The translations under genes were made by a program, and so were the position numbers. This document shows positions 44,251-52,390 of a stretch of DNA of 64,000 nucleotides, in pieces. Within the stretch, counting starts at the first letter, position 1, and every line of letters starts with the position of its first letter. Source of the stretch: Fen-178 sp963722575 (GTDB lineage: Bacteria; Acidobacteriota; Terriglobia; Bryobacterales; Bryobacteraceae); contig CAVRNR010000003.1 of the NCBI GenBank assembly GCA_963722575.1, positions 62,001 through 126,000 on the forward strand. The letters run 5' to 3'. The notes beneath the pieces are model-generated. The model was not told the origin of the DNA, ran no database searches, and saw only the letters and a list, made by a program, of their open reading frames with translations.

Positions 44251-44734
44251 GAGTTTCCAACAAGACCGCTCCCTAGCCCGGCGTAGCCGGAACCAAACAG
44301 GGACAATCTCTTTCGACGCGGAGCCGCGGAGACACAGAGATTTCGCGGAGGAAAGAACAGGAGAATCAAGTCAAAACGCGAGGGCGCGGAGGGAGCGGAG
44401 AATCGTGAAAAGCGAGGGCAGAGGAAAGTTGGAGGCAGTTTCAGAGTGTATCCAGGTGCGCGCCAGTGGCGCATTTGGCGCATGGCGCCGAGAACATTCC
44501 GCCCGTGTCAGCACGAATTCAATCCGGTCGGTACTAACGGTCGCGGCTCGGTGTGCGGCCGTATACCTCGTTCCGAGCCGCGACCGTAAGGGCCCGTGAA
44601 AAAATCGTTGGGAACGCCGGGTTGACACACGGAAGCGTCTGTCCCACCTTGGTACGCAAGGGCTTGCGTTTTGGTGGGACAGGCGCTTTCGCATGTCAAC
44701 CGATTTTTTCACGCTCCCGTTAGGGAGCGGTACT
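44251..44734. other. intergenic region of about 480 bases
   Basis: No protein-like frame. It holds a low-complexity purine-rich stretch at 44300-44380 (GCGGAGACACAGAG and similar) of a type seen as dispersed repeats in other genomes, and the large palindrome 44596-44712. The rest is unassigned. Confidence 0.5.
44596..44712. repeat. large nested inverted repeat with two family 4 hairpins
   Basis: Outer arms GTGAAAAAATCG (44596-44607) and CGATTTTTTCAC (44701-44712) enclose a second inverted pair, GTTGACACACGGAAGCGTCT (from 44621) and its partner ending at 44700, each with the GTGGGACAG head facing the centre. In the middle lies CGCAAGGGCTTGCG. About 50 bases of the left half match 25484-25535 in inverted orientation. 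It sits in front of the terminus of the gene ending at 44735. Confidence 0.8.
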
Positions 44735-46225
44735 TTACGGCTTGTCCGGCTTGACCGCATCGCCGAACTTGATGCTGGATTCGCCGGTGTACTTGTGGTA
44801 GTTGCGGAAATCGATCACGTTCTTGGCGCAGAGGTTCGAGCCGCGCTGGCAGCTCAGCGTCTCGGCGTGCACCGGCAACAGGTATTGCTGCGCGTCGCCC
44901 AACCGGATGTAGTCGTAATCGGTGGCCGATTCCACTTGATCCAGCGGAAATTCCCCGGGCATGCCTTTGGCCGACATTTCGATGCGCAGCACCCGCGAGG
45001 TCTTGGGATCGATCCACACGGCGCCGCTGTAAGCGGGAACGTACATCTGCGAGCCGGCATGGACCGACCAGTGGGAATTCTCGCGGGCCACGGTGAATTC
45101 GTACATCTTCGCCAGTATCCCGCCGGTTCGCGAGTCCCTCTGGAAGTGGAAATCGGCCGCGGTGGCGGGCGAGAACAGGTCGATCAGCACGGTGCCGAAT
45201 TCGCCGGTGGACCATGAGCCGCCGGTCTCCTCCATGCTCTTCTTGACAGCCTTGCCGTCGACGGTGATGTTGCGGTAGTCCTCTTTGCCGTTCTCGTAGA
45301 CCACCTCGGTGCGGACCACGTCGATGGGATCGAAACTGGCGGGACGCGTTTCACTCTGGAAGCGCGCCATCATCTCCTGGCAGACGTAGTTCGGCAGCGT
45401 TTCCGTGAAATCGAGCGCGGCATTGGCGGCCTTGCGGATCAGCGGATCGTCGGAGCGCAGGAACGAGGGTCCCGTGTCTTCGTCGCCGCGAGCGATGGAG
45501 GGTTGCCGGGGCGCCGCGGGGGTGCCCTCTGGGCCCGGCGGCGGCAGGTTCGCGGCCACCGGGGTGGCGGCCGGCGTCGCGGCCGGGGCGTCGGGCGGAG
45601 GCGCCGGGGCATGTTCGCGGGCGGAATCGGCCGGCTTGCCGCGTTGCAGCTTGGGCGGACCGGGGTCGTTGGGATCGGGCTTGGCGGGCGGCGGCGTCAT
45701 TTCCGTGGCATGTTCCGCGGATTCCCCGGGCGCATCCTTCCACGTATCCACCGCGCCATCCTTTTCCTCAGCCGATTGCGCGGCGGCGGATTTCTCCCAG
45801 TAGACGTTCACCGCCACCATGTAGCCGTGGGAGTCCTCGGGGCCTTCGATGGAAACCTGGTCGCCCGGCTTGAAGTCCGGCGATTTCAACTCTTCCCCGC
45901 CCTTGTAGAACTTGGTCTTGTCCGTGCGCTTGAATTCCAGCACGCGGTTATCGCCCAGTTCCAGCGTGATGGTCTTGGCGTCCAGTTGCTTCAGCTTGCC
46001 GCGGAAATTGGGGAGGGGCTCGGAAGAATCCTTGGGTGGCTGCGTACTGCCTCTCCGCGGAATGGGGATGCCGGGGATCGTCGACCCGCCGCCCGGATAG
46101 GGATACTGCCCCGGATAGCCTCCGCCCGGATAGCCTCCACCCGGATATCCACCGCCCGGGTAGACTTGCGCCTGCGCGGCCGCCAGCGCGACGAGGAAGA
46201 GAATTCCAGCTTTCAATTCACTCAT
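44735..46225 (-). CDS. exported protein of unknown function with YPGGG repeats
   Basis: 496 residues. A signal peptide (GILFLVALAAAQAQ) is followed by tandem YPGGG units encoded by a 15-base tandem repeat (about 46090-46160). A small beta domain comes next (FRGKLKQLDAKTITLELGDN; GDQVSIEGPEDSHGYMVAVN), similar in outline to domains that measure metal or ion binding in DUF5666-like proteins. A long acidic/proline linker carries GPEGTP from the 18-base word (45519-45536). The C-terminal domain (ALDFTETLPNYVCQEMMARF; VYENGKEDYRNITVDGKAVK; AVWIDPKTSRVLRIEMSAKG) is a conserved acidobacterial unit of unknown role that I can only describe as beta-rich. Envelope location is inferred. Confidence 0.65.
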   Translation of the reverse strand: MSELKAGILFLVALAAAQAQVYPGGGYPGGGYPGGGYPGQYPYPGGGSTIPGIPIPRRGSTQPPKDSSEPLPNFRGKLKQLDAKTITLELGDNRVLEFKRTDKTKFYKGGEELKSPDFKPGDQVSIEGPEDSHGYMVAVNVYWEKSAAAQSAEEKDGAVDTWKDAPGESAEHATEMTPPPAKPDPNDPGPPKLQRGKPADSAREHAPAPPPDAPAATPAATPVAANLPPPGPEGTPAAPRQPSIARGDEDTGPSFLRSDDPLIRKAANAALDFTETLPNYVCQEMMARFQSETRPASFDPIDVVRTEVVYENGKEDYRNITVDGKAVKKSMEETGGSWSTGEFGTVLIDLFSPATAADFHFQRDSRTGGILAKMYEFTVARENSHWSVHAGSQMYVPAYSGAVWIDPKTSRVLRIEMSAKGMPGEFPLDQVESATDYDYIRLGDAQQYLLPVHAETLSCQRGSNLCAKNVIDFRNYHKYTGESSIKFGDAVKPDKP

Positions 46226-46355
46226 TGAGATGCCTCCGCTTAACTCCAGGTTACGTCACTTTCGGTCGATAAGGGGTAAGAGCGAGACCGTGCGGGGCGG
46301 GTGGCTGCGAAGCCATGCTATCCTAACCTCGGCTGCACCAAGTAGTGGAGATGCC

Positions 46356-47192
46356 GTGAGCTTTTCGCGCCGCTTGCTGCTGGTAGACGCGGACCCCGAC
46401 GTTCACCGCCTCCTCACGGAGCTCCTGAAGCGCGCGGACCGCGGCATTCAGGATGTCTACGACGGGCGGGAGGCCCTGGACCAGGTCCGTAGTGCGCCCT
46501 ACGACTTGGTGGTGGCGGGCCAGGGCAGCAACGGATTCGACGGTCTCAAGCTGTTGCGGCGCATGCGCGAAATCCGCCCGGAAATCAAGGTGATCCTCAC
46601 CGGGGACGAGGACCAGGCGCGGGTCATCCGCGCCATTCGGGAGCGCGCCTATAGCTACTTCCATAAGCCGCTGGCGGAAGCGCTGCTGGCCGACATGGTC
46701 GAGCAGGCCCTCCAGTCGTCTTCCTGGCGGGACGATATCAAGATGCTCTCGGCGTATCCGAAATGGATCACGCTGGATGTGCGCTGCAAGCTGGAGGCCG
46801 TCGAGCGCATGACCCATTTCCTGCGCGAGGTGGAGGCCGGCTTGCCGGTGCAGGCGCGCGAGGACATAGCGGCAGCCTTCCGCGAGCTGCTCTTGAATGC
46901 CGTCGAGCACGGCGGCGGCTCCGACCCCGGGAAGCGCGTACGCCTATCCCTGGTGCGCACGGCGCGCTCCCTGATTGTGCGGATTCAGGACCCCGGCAAG
47001 GGCTTCTCGATGGATCTGCTGCCGCACGCGGCCATTTCCAATCCCGACGATGCGCCCATCCAGCACGTCGAGGTTCGCACCCAGCGGGGACAGCGCCCCG
47101 GCGGTTTCGGCATCCTCATGACCCGCAACCTGGTGGATGAGCTGGTCTACAACCAGCGCGGCAACGAGGTGCTGTTCGTGAAGTACCTGTAG
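46356..47192 (+). CDS. receiver-HATPase fusion with degenerate receiver (anti-sigma-kinase-like)
   Basis: 278 residues from the GTG at 46356, with GGAG at 46347-46350; the frame continues upstream without protein character. The N-terminal receiver domain keeps the acidic pair (LLLVDADPDVHRLL), the threonine in VILTGDED and the lysine in YFHKPLAE, but the phosphoacceptor strand reads YDLVVAGQGSNGFDGL, with glycine in place of aspartate. The C-terminal half is a Bergerat-fold ATPase of the RsbW/SpoIIAB type (AFRELLLNAVEHGGGSDPGK; LIVRIQDPGKGFSMDL; QRPGGFGILMTRNLVDELVY). It most likely binds or phosphorylates an anti-anti-sigma partner, none of which is nearby. The TAG stop lies in the head of a family 2 repeat. 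Confidence 0.8.
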   Translation: MSFSRRLLLVDADPDVHRLLTELLKRADRGIQDVYDGREALDQVRSAPYDLVVAGQGSNGFDGLKLLRRMREIRPEIKVILTGDEDQARVIRAIRERAYSYFHKPLAEALLADMVEQALQSSSWRDDIKMLSAYPKWITLDVRCKLEAVERMTHFLREVEAGLPVQAREDIAAAFRELLLNAVEHGGGSDPGKRVRLSLVRTARSLIVRIQDPGKGFSMDLLPHAAISNPDDAPIQHVEVRTQRGQRPGGFGILMTRNLVDELVYNQRGNEVLFVKYL

Positions 47193-47277
47193 CGCCGGCG
47201 ATCTTGTCGCCGGGTGGGGTTGTCCGGGATGGGAAGAACACCGGCGACAAGGGGGTGCCCCATGGGCCCGGCGCTAC
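47189..47277. repeat. REP-like inverted pair, family 2, copy e, with 18-base word
   Basis: GTAG at 47189-47192 (contains the stop codon of the receiver-HATPase gene), hairpin CCGGCGA-TCTTG-TCGCCGG, spacer, inverted arm ending in CTAC at 47274-47277. The right arm carries GGGGTGCCCCATGGGCCC at 47252-47269 in place of the usual loop. Confidence 0.85.
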
Positions 47278-47278
47278 C

Positions 47279-50200
47279 TCACTGCACGGTGAAGTTCGCC
47301 GCCGCGCTGACGGCCGAGCCGACGGTGACCACCACGGACTGCAAGCCCACGGGAGCGCTCTGCGGCACCTGGAAATTGATCTGAAGGGTTCCCACCGACC
47401 AACTGGGGATGCCCACGTATATCATTCCCTGTGGGGGCACCGCTACCCCGCCGATCGTCATGGAAACGGGAAGCAGCGGCACGGGCACCTGAGTTCCGGC
47501 AGGACCCGCCCCGGTGGCCACCTGCGGCGAGACTTCGCCGGCCCCCGTGATGAAGAGTGTGTATATTTGTCCCCGGCTGCCGCTGGCGTTAGGGGTGATC
47601 GCGTTGCCCGATTGCAGGTAGATGCCCGGCGCCGATGCCGCTACCGTGAACGTAGAGGTGGCCACCTGCCCGTTGTTGTTGACCGCCAGCAGAGCCGTTC
47701 CGGCCGCAGTCTCATAGGGGACCTGAATGTTTAGTTGCGTCGGCGAAACGTAGTAGAGAGGGGCGGCAATCCCGTTGACCGTAGCCGAGACTCCCGCCAT
47801 GGTCGGCGGGAGGGGGAGTGCGTATGCCGTTTGGGTGGCGTTCGCCAGGTTCGTGCCAAAGACGCTCAAGACCATCCCCGGAGCGTACGTGTGCGCGAAC
47901 GACGCCCCGTTGGCAACCCCGCCGATACTGGGGCCAATCGTAAACGTGACCGGAACGTTAACAAACTGCGGCGTGGTGTTCGGCGATTGAAAGACCAGCG
48001 TGGTGGTGTAGGCCCCATTCGTCAGTCCCGGCGCCGCGGCCACCAGGTTCACTGTCGCCGGCCCTGTCCCCGAGAGCGGAAATACCGTCAGCCAACCGGA
48101 CTGCTGGCTGGCTGGAAACACCGAGACCGTCCATCCCTCCCCGGCAGGCACAGTCACGTTCACGGTGGTGGACGCGGATTCGGTGGGGCTGGCGTTCATG
48201 GCGACAGAGCTTCTCGAAACAGTCAGCGCGCCGGGGCTGGAGGTTGGGTTTTGAAAAGAAACGGATAAGGTGGCGATGATCGTGTGACCGGCGGTATCCG
48301 TGCCATCGATCTCATAGGAGACAGTCTGCGGGTTCGTGATATTCCAGCAAAGGCCGGCTGTGAGAGAACCAAACGGCGCCAGGCGCAAGGAGCCGAAGTA
48401 TGACTGGATTGCGCTGGTGAGATCATGGCCGCCGGCCAGGAAGCGGGTCAACTGCACTCCATAGCCGTTCTGTTCTTCGAGATTCAACTGCTGATAATAG
48501 GGGCCTGACGACGCGCAACCGTGGGTGGTGTCCGGAATCAGCGCCACCGTGGCGGGCAAGCTGACGAGCGTCATCGAAGCAAAGGATGGCTGGGCGAGGA
48601 AGGGAACGGTAAGCTGATCGGTCCACTTGGCCCCGCTGGCATCCGTGCCGCTGAATCCGAACACAAAGTTGACCGGAACGGTGGTGGGCTGCGACTCCAG
48701 TGAAGCCGAAATGGTCCCGTTCGCCGGTATGCTGGCGCTGCCGAACCAGCTCTGTATGTCGGAGGAGTGGTCGGTGCCGGCGATCGCGAGTCCGGTGAGG
48801 GTGGCGGCGGTTCCGGCGATCTCACTCAGCCGCAAGGTGTAGAAAAAGGTGTACCCGTTCGCATCGGGCGCTTGCTGGAACACCGGATTCGGCGCCACCG
48901 AGGGAACCACGATGGAAGACCCGGTGTAAATGTTGACGTTCACTGTCACGGATGCCGACGAAGGGCTAAAGCCGGTGGCGCCGCCATAGGAAGCCGTGAT
49001 GAGGTTAGTTCCGGTGTTCAAGTGGCTGGCGTTGACGGTCAGCGACGCAGTGGCCGTGCCACCGGAGCCGGAGAGGTTGATGACGCCCAGCGACGTGCTG
49101 CCCAGCGTGAAGGAAACCGAGCCGGTGGGCGTGGCGCTGCCGCTCGCGGCCTTCACCGTGGCCGTCAGTGCGGTGCTGCCGCTCGCCGTAATGCTGGCGG
49201 GATTGGCGGTGACCGTGGTCGAGGTGGATGGGACACCGACGCTCACCGTCACCGATCCCGAGGAGGCGCCAAAACCGGTGACGCCGCCGTAAGAAGCCGT
49301 AATGCTGTTGTTCCCGAACGCCAGTTGCGTGCCAAAGACCCTCACCGCCGCGGTGGCGACGGCGCCGGAGCCGCTAAGCTCCGCCGTCGCCAGCACGGCG
49401 CCGCCGCTGCCCAGTGTGAAGAACACCGAGCCGCTGGGCGTGGCGCTGCCGGTGCCGGCACTCACGGTTGCCGTCAATGTCGTGCTGCCAGTCGCTAAAA
49501 TGCTGGTGGGATTAGCCGTCACCGTGGTGGTAGTGCCGATGGCTGAGCTGCCGTTCCACTGCGTCACCAGGTTGTACACATCCACCGAACCCAGTCCCGT
49601 CGCCAGGTCGTATCCCGTACCCGCGCTGTAGCCGAACTGTCCCGCGGCGGGGCAATTTGGCGTTCCCTGCTCGCATGGAACAATATTGCTCCCGGTCGTA
49701 ATATCGTGAAAAGCGCTGGGAGCGCTCGCCGCGAGGTGATACAGCGTCGGATTGATATTCCCCACGCCTGGTTTGGACTGCGCCTTGGTCGCGACCACGT
49801 ATTGATTGAGCAGCGCGACGATACCGGCGAACACCGGCGTAGAGACCGAGGTCCCCCCCTCAAGCACCATACTGCCCCCGGTCATGACGTTGTAGGGATC
49901 GTGGTCGTTAGCCCCGTCGAGAGAGATGTCCGGCACATCGCGGACGTTATCGCTCGGCACGTTGTTGCCGGTCTGCCAGGCAGGCTTGGCGTAGATAGAG
50001 CTGGCGCCGCCGCCGGTAGCGGCCAGCCCTGCTCCCGCCGCCACGTTCACGGATGTGTCGTTCCATGCCATTTCCGGAATGTAAGATATGGCGGACCCTC
50101 CGTTGGGACCGTTCGCGGTGTTCCAATATGCCTTGCCTGCCTCGCTGAACTCGGTACCGCCCACGGCGGTGATCTCCGGGATGCTGGCGGGAAAGTTCAC

Positions 50201-51355
50201 GGCCAAACCATGGGAAGCGATGTTGACACCCTCGTCGCAGTCGGCCGCCCCGCTATCACCCGTCGAAGCCAGCCAGGTGATGCCCTCCGTGCCCGCTTTC
50301 TGGGCCTCCGATCGGTAATACGACGACGAGGAAGACGTGACTTGCGCCTCGCAGTTTCCATAACTCTCGGTGATGACCGGCGCCAGGTCCTGGTCGATGG
50401 CGTAAGTGGCCGCGCCATCCGCGCTGGTCCCATAGACGTAGATGAAATTCGCCTTCTGCGCGACGGCGCTGGCCCACTCCAAGTCGAGGTCCGCCTCCGG
50501 CACAGCTTTGCTGTTGGTTCCAGGGTCGCTGGAATTTGGGTTGAGCCTCATTGTCAAGTTAAGGGCCGGCAGGTTGTACTTGCTGCGGAACCCCTGAACG
50601 TCCGTGGGATCGATGGCGGTCTGGCCTACCACGACGACACTCTGCCCGGTGCCGTCGATGTTCGTGCCATTGATGGTCGCCTGGTACAGCTTGGTGATGT
50701 CGTAAATGGTGGCAATATCGTCCGGGACCAGAGTGTGCCCTCCGGTGCTCGACGTATTGGCCGGCGCCGGGCGCCTGGGCGGTTTCGGATAGAAGTCGTC
50801 GAGCCCCAGGAGGCCCGCAACCAGCGGCTCGAGCGACGCCGGAACGGACGGCTCCGCCGCCGCGGCAAAGTGCATTTCGCCGTCCACGCGGTAGCGATGG
50901 ATCTGGGTATGGAACGTTGCCAGCACTTGCCCGGCCGTGCCGCTGAAAGCCAGCCAGTCGCGCCCGCGCGCCGTATATTCCACGGTGAAGCCTTCGGACC
51001 GCAACCAGGCGGAGATCTTATCCAGGTCGCTCTGGCTCAGACCAAAGCGATCCGCGTACTGCTCGGGCGTGAGCCAGTCGTGGTAGTTCGGCGATGCCGG
51101 GTCTTGCTGCTGCTGGAGCAACTGCTCGAGCGCCGCCTGCTGGGCGTCCGTTTTCTTCAGCATCAGGGTGATGTAGCTAAGCCGGAAAGCGGGTTCGACT
51201 GGTCCCTGGTCGAACCGCGGCTGTGCCATGGGATGGACGTTGCCTTTGAGAACTACCGTCCGGCGGGCGTCAGTTGGCGCCGTGATGCGGTCTGGCTGCG
51301 CCACGAGAGCGCACGGTAGCAGGAAAAGGAGGCGAATAGTACGAAATGAACGCAT
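47279..51355 (-). CDS. S53 (sedolisin/kumamolisin) peptidase with Ig-like repeats and Solibacter C-terminal domain
   Basis: 1358 residues, secreted acid serine-carboxyl peptidase. Order: signal peptide (LLFLLPCALVAQ); activation prodomain (LLQQQQDPASPNYHDWLTPE; WLRSEGFTVEYTARGRDWLA); catalytic domain with the Glu/Asp pair in VPEADLDLEWASAV, oxyanion Asp in WLASTGDSGAADCDEG and nucleophile Ser in LEGGTSVSTPVFAG; calcium site near YDLATGLGSVDVYNLV. Two tandem bacterial Ig-like repeats follow (TVTANPTSILATGSTTLTAT; TVTANPASITASGSTALTAT), then further beta modules. The last 220 residues (GGVANGASFAHTYAPGMVLS; YYVSPTQLNIQVPYETAAGT; INFQVPQSAPVGLQSVVVTV) match the TIGR03437-type domain known mainly from Solibacter. 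It digests protein outside the cell, probably at low pH. It begins 19 bases behind the dihydroorotate-dehydrogenase-like gene. Confidence 0.9.
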   Translation of the reverse strand: MRSFRTIRLLFLLPCALVAQPDRITAPTDARRTVVLKGNVHPMAQPRFDQGPVEPAFRLSYITLMLKKTDAQQAALEQLLQQQQDPASPNYHDWLTPEQYADRFGLSQSDLDKISAWLRSEGFTVEYTARGRDWLAFSGTAGQVLATFHTQIHRYRVDGEMHFAAAAEPSVPASLEPLVAGLLGLDDFYPKPPRRPAPANTSSTGGHTLVPDDIATIYDITKLYQATINGTNIDGTGQSVVVVGQTAIDPTDVQGFRSKYNLPALNLTMRLNPNSSDPGTNSKAVPEADLDLEWASAVAQKANFIYVYGTSADGAATYAIDQDLAPVITESYGNCEAQVTSSSSSYYRSEAQKAGTEGITWLASTGDSGAADCDEGVNIASHGLAVNFPASIPEITAVGGTEFSEAGKAYWNTANGPNGGSAISYIPEMAWNDTSVNVAAGAGLAATGGGASSIYAKPAWQTGNNVPSDNVRDVPDISLDGANDHDPYNVMTGGSMVLEGGTSVSTPVFAGIVALLNQYVVATKAQSKPGVGNINPTLYHLAASAPSAFHDITTGSNIVPCEQGTPNCPAAGQFGYSAGTGYDLATGLGSVDVYNLVTQWNGSSAIGTTTTVTANPTSILATGSTTLTATVSAGTGSATPSGSVFFTLGSGGAVLATAELSGSGAVATAAVRVFGTQLAFGNNSITASYGGVTGFGASSGSVTVSVGVPSTSTTVTANPASITASGSTALTATVKAASGSATPTGSVSFTLGSTSLGVINLSGSGGTATASLTVNASHLNTGTNLITASYGGATGFSPSSASVTVNVNIYTGSSIVVPSVAPNPVFQQAPDANGYTFFYTLRLSEIAGTAATLTGLAIAGTDHSSDIQSWFGSASIPANGTISASLESQPTTVPVNFVFGFSGTDASGAKWTDQLTVPFLAQPSFASMTLVSLPATVALIPDTTHGCASSGPYYQQLNLEEQNGYGVQLTRFLAGGHDLTSAIQSYFGSLRLAPFGSLTAGLCWNITNPQTVSYEIDGTDTAGHTIIATLSVSFQNPTSSPGALTVSRSSVAMNASPTESASTTVNVTVPAGEGWTVSVFPASQQSGWLTVFPLSGTGPATVNLVAAAPGLTNGAYTTTLVFQSPNTTPQFVNVPVTFTIGPSIGGVANGASFAHTYAPGMVLSVFGTNLANATQTAYALPLPPTMAGVSATVNGIAAPLYYVSPTQLNIQVPYETAAGTALLAVNNNGQVATSTFTVAASAPGIYLQSGNAITPNASGSRGQIYTLFITGAGEVSPQVATGAGPAGTQVPVPLLPVSMTIGGVAVPPQGMIYVGIPSWSVGTLQINFQVPQSAPVGLQSVVVTVGSAVSAAANFTVQ

Positions 51356-51373
51356 TTAGACGCCCGCCACCCA

Positions 51374-52390
51374 CTACCGCATGGCGTACGAGTTCAGCAC
51401 CTTCATGTAGTTGGCGCGCTCGAAGGCGCCGGGCTGCGGCACCGCGTTGCGGCTCATGCTGCCCTGCATCTGTTGGATCGATTCGTACTCGTGCTCGCCC
51501 ATCCAGATCAGCAGCTCGGTGGAGATGGTGTCCAGGAAGGTGATGCCGCGTTTGAGCAGCGCCGAGGTCATCATCGCCACCTTGGCCCCGGCCATCATGG
51601 CTTTCACCACGTCGGTGGCGCTGTGCACGCCGCCCGTCAGCGCCAGGTCCGCTTTCACGCTGCCGTACAACACCGCGATCCAGTGCAGGCGCAGCAGCAG
51701 CTCGTGCGAGTTGCTCAAAATCAGGTTGGGCACCACCTCCAGCGCTTCCAGGTCGAAATCCGGCTGGTAGAAGCGGTTGAAGAGCACCAGGGCGTCGGCG
51801 CCCGCCGCGTCGAGTCTCTGGGCCACATTGGCCATCGAGCTGAAATACGGCCCCAGCTTCACGGCCACGGGGATCTTGACTTCGGCCTTGACGGCCTTCA
51901 CCAGTTCGACGTACTGCTCCTCCACCCGCTCGCCGGTGACTTTGGGGTCCACCGGGATGTAGTAGATGTTCAGTTCGAGCGCGTCCGCGCCGGCTTCCTG
52001 CATCTGCTTGGCGTAGTGCAGCCAGCCGCCATTGGTGCTGCCGTTGAGGCTGCCGACAATGGGAATACCGACCGCCTCCTTACACTTCCGAATGTGCTCC
52101 AGGTAGGTCTCCGGCCCCACCACCCGATGCATCAGCTCGGGGAACTGCGAAACGGACTCGGCGGAAACCTCCGAGCCCTGGGTGAGGAAGCGGTCCAGGT
52201 CGGCGCTTTCCAGCTCGATCTGCTCCTCGAACAGCGAATCGAGCACCACCGCGGCGGCGCCGGCGTCTTCCATGCGGCGGACGTTACCCACGTCCGCGCA
52301 CATCGGCGAGGACGATGCCACCAGCGGGTTTTTCAGCTTCAGTCCGAGATACGTCGTGGAAAGATCAATGGTCTTGGTAAGGTCGATCAT
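51374..52390 (-). CDS. dihydroorotate dehydrogenase-like flavoprotein
   Basis: 338 residues, FMN-binding TIM barrel of the DHOD family. YLGLKLKNPLVASSSPM opens the barrel. GIPIVGSLNGSTNGGWLHYA and ADALELNIYYIPVDP are the substrate and flavin strands. VAVKLGPYFSSMANVAQRLD carries the conserved lysine. LALTGGVHSATDVVKAMMAG is the phosphate-binding strand. It differs from true PyrD in the loop NIYYIPVDP, where PyrD has the N-x-S-C/S-P-N motif, so pyrimidine synthesis is doubtful. The ATG overlaps the stop codon of the PFOR gene (ATGA at 52387-52390), showing coupled translation, and homologues next to nifJ are known. A role in electron transfer with PFOR is inferred. Confidence 0.85.
   Translation of the reverse strand: MIDLTKTIDLSTTYLGLKLKNPLVASSSPMCADVGNVRRMEDAGAAAVVLDSLFEEQIELESADLDRFLTQGSEVSAESVSQFPELMHRVVGPETYLEHIRKCKEAVGIPIVGSLNGSTNGGWLHYAKQMQEAGADALELNIYYIPVDPKVTGERVEEQYVELVKAVKAEVKIPVAVKLGPYFSSMANVAQRLDAAGADALVLFNRFYQPDFDLEALEVVPNLILSNSHELLLRLHWIAVLYGSVKADLALTGGVHSATDVVKAMMAGAKVAMMTSALLKRGITFLDTISTELLIWMGEHEYESIQQMQGSMSRNAVPQPGAFERANYMKVLNSYAMR

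Noticed and set aside
46090..46160. Short tandem array resembling a CRISPR
   Set aside because: It is a 15-base in-frame tandem repeat encoding YPGGG units without spacers, inside a gene.
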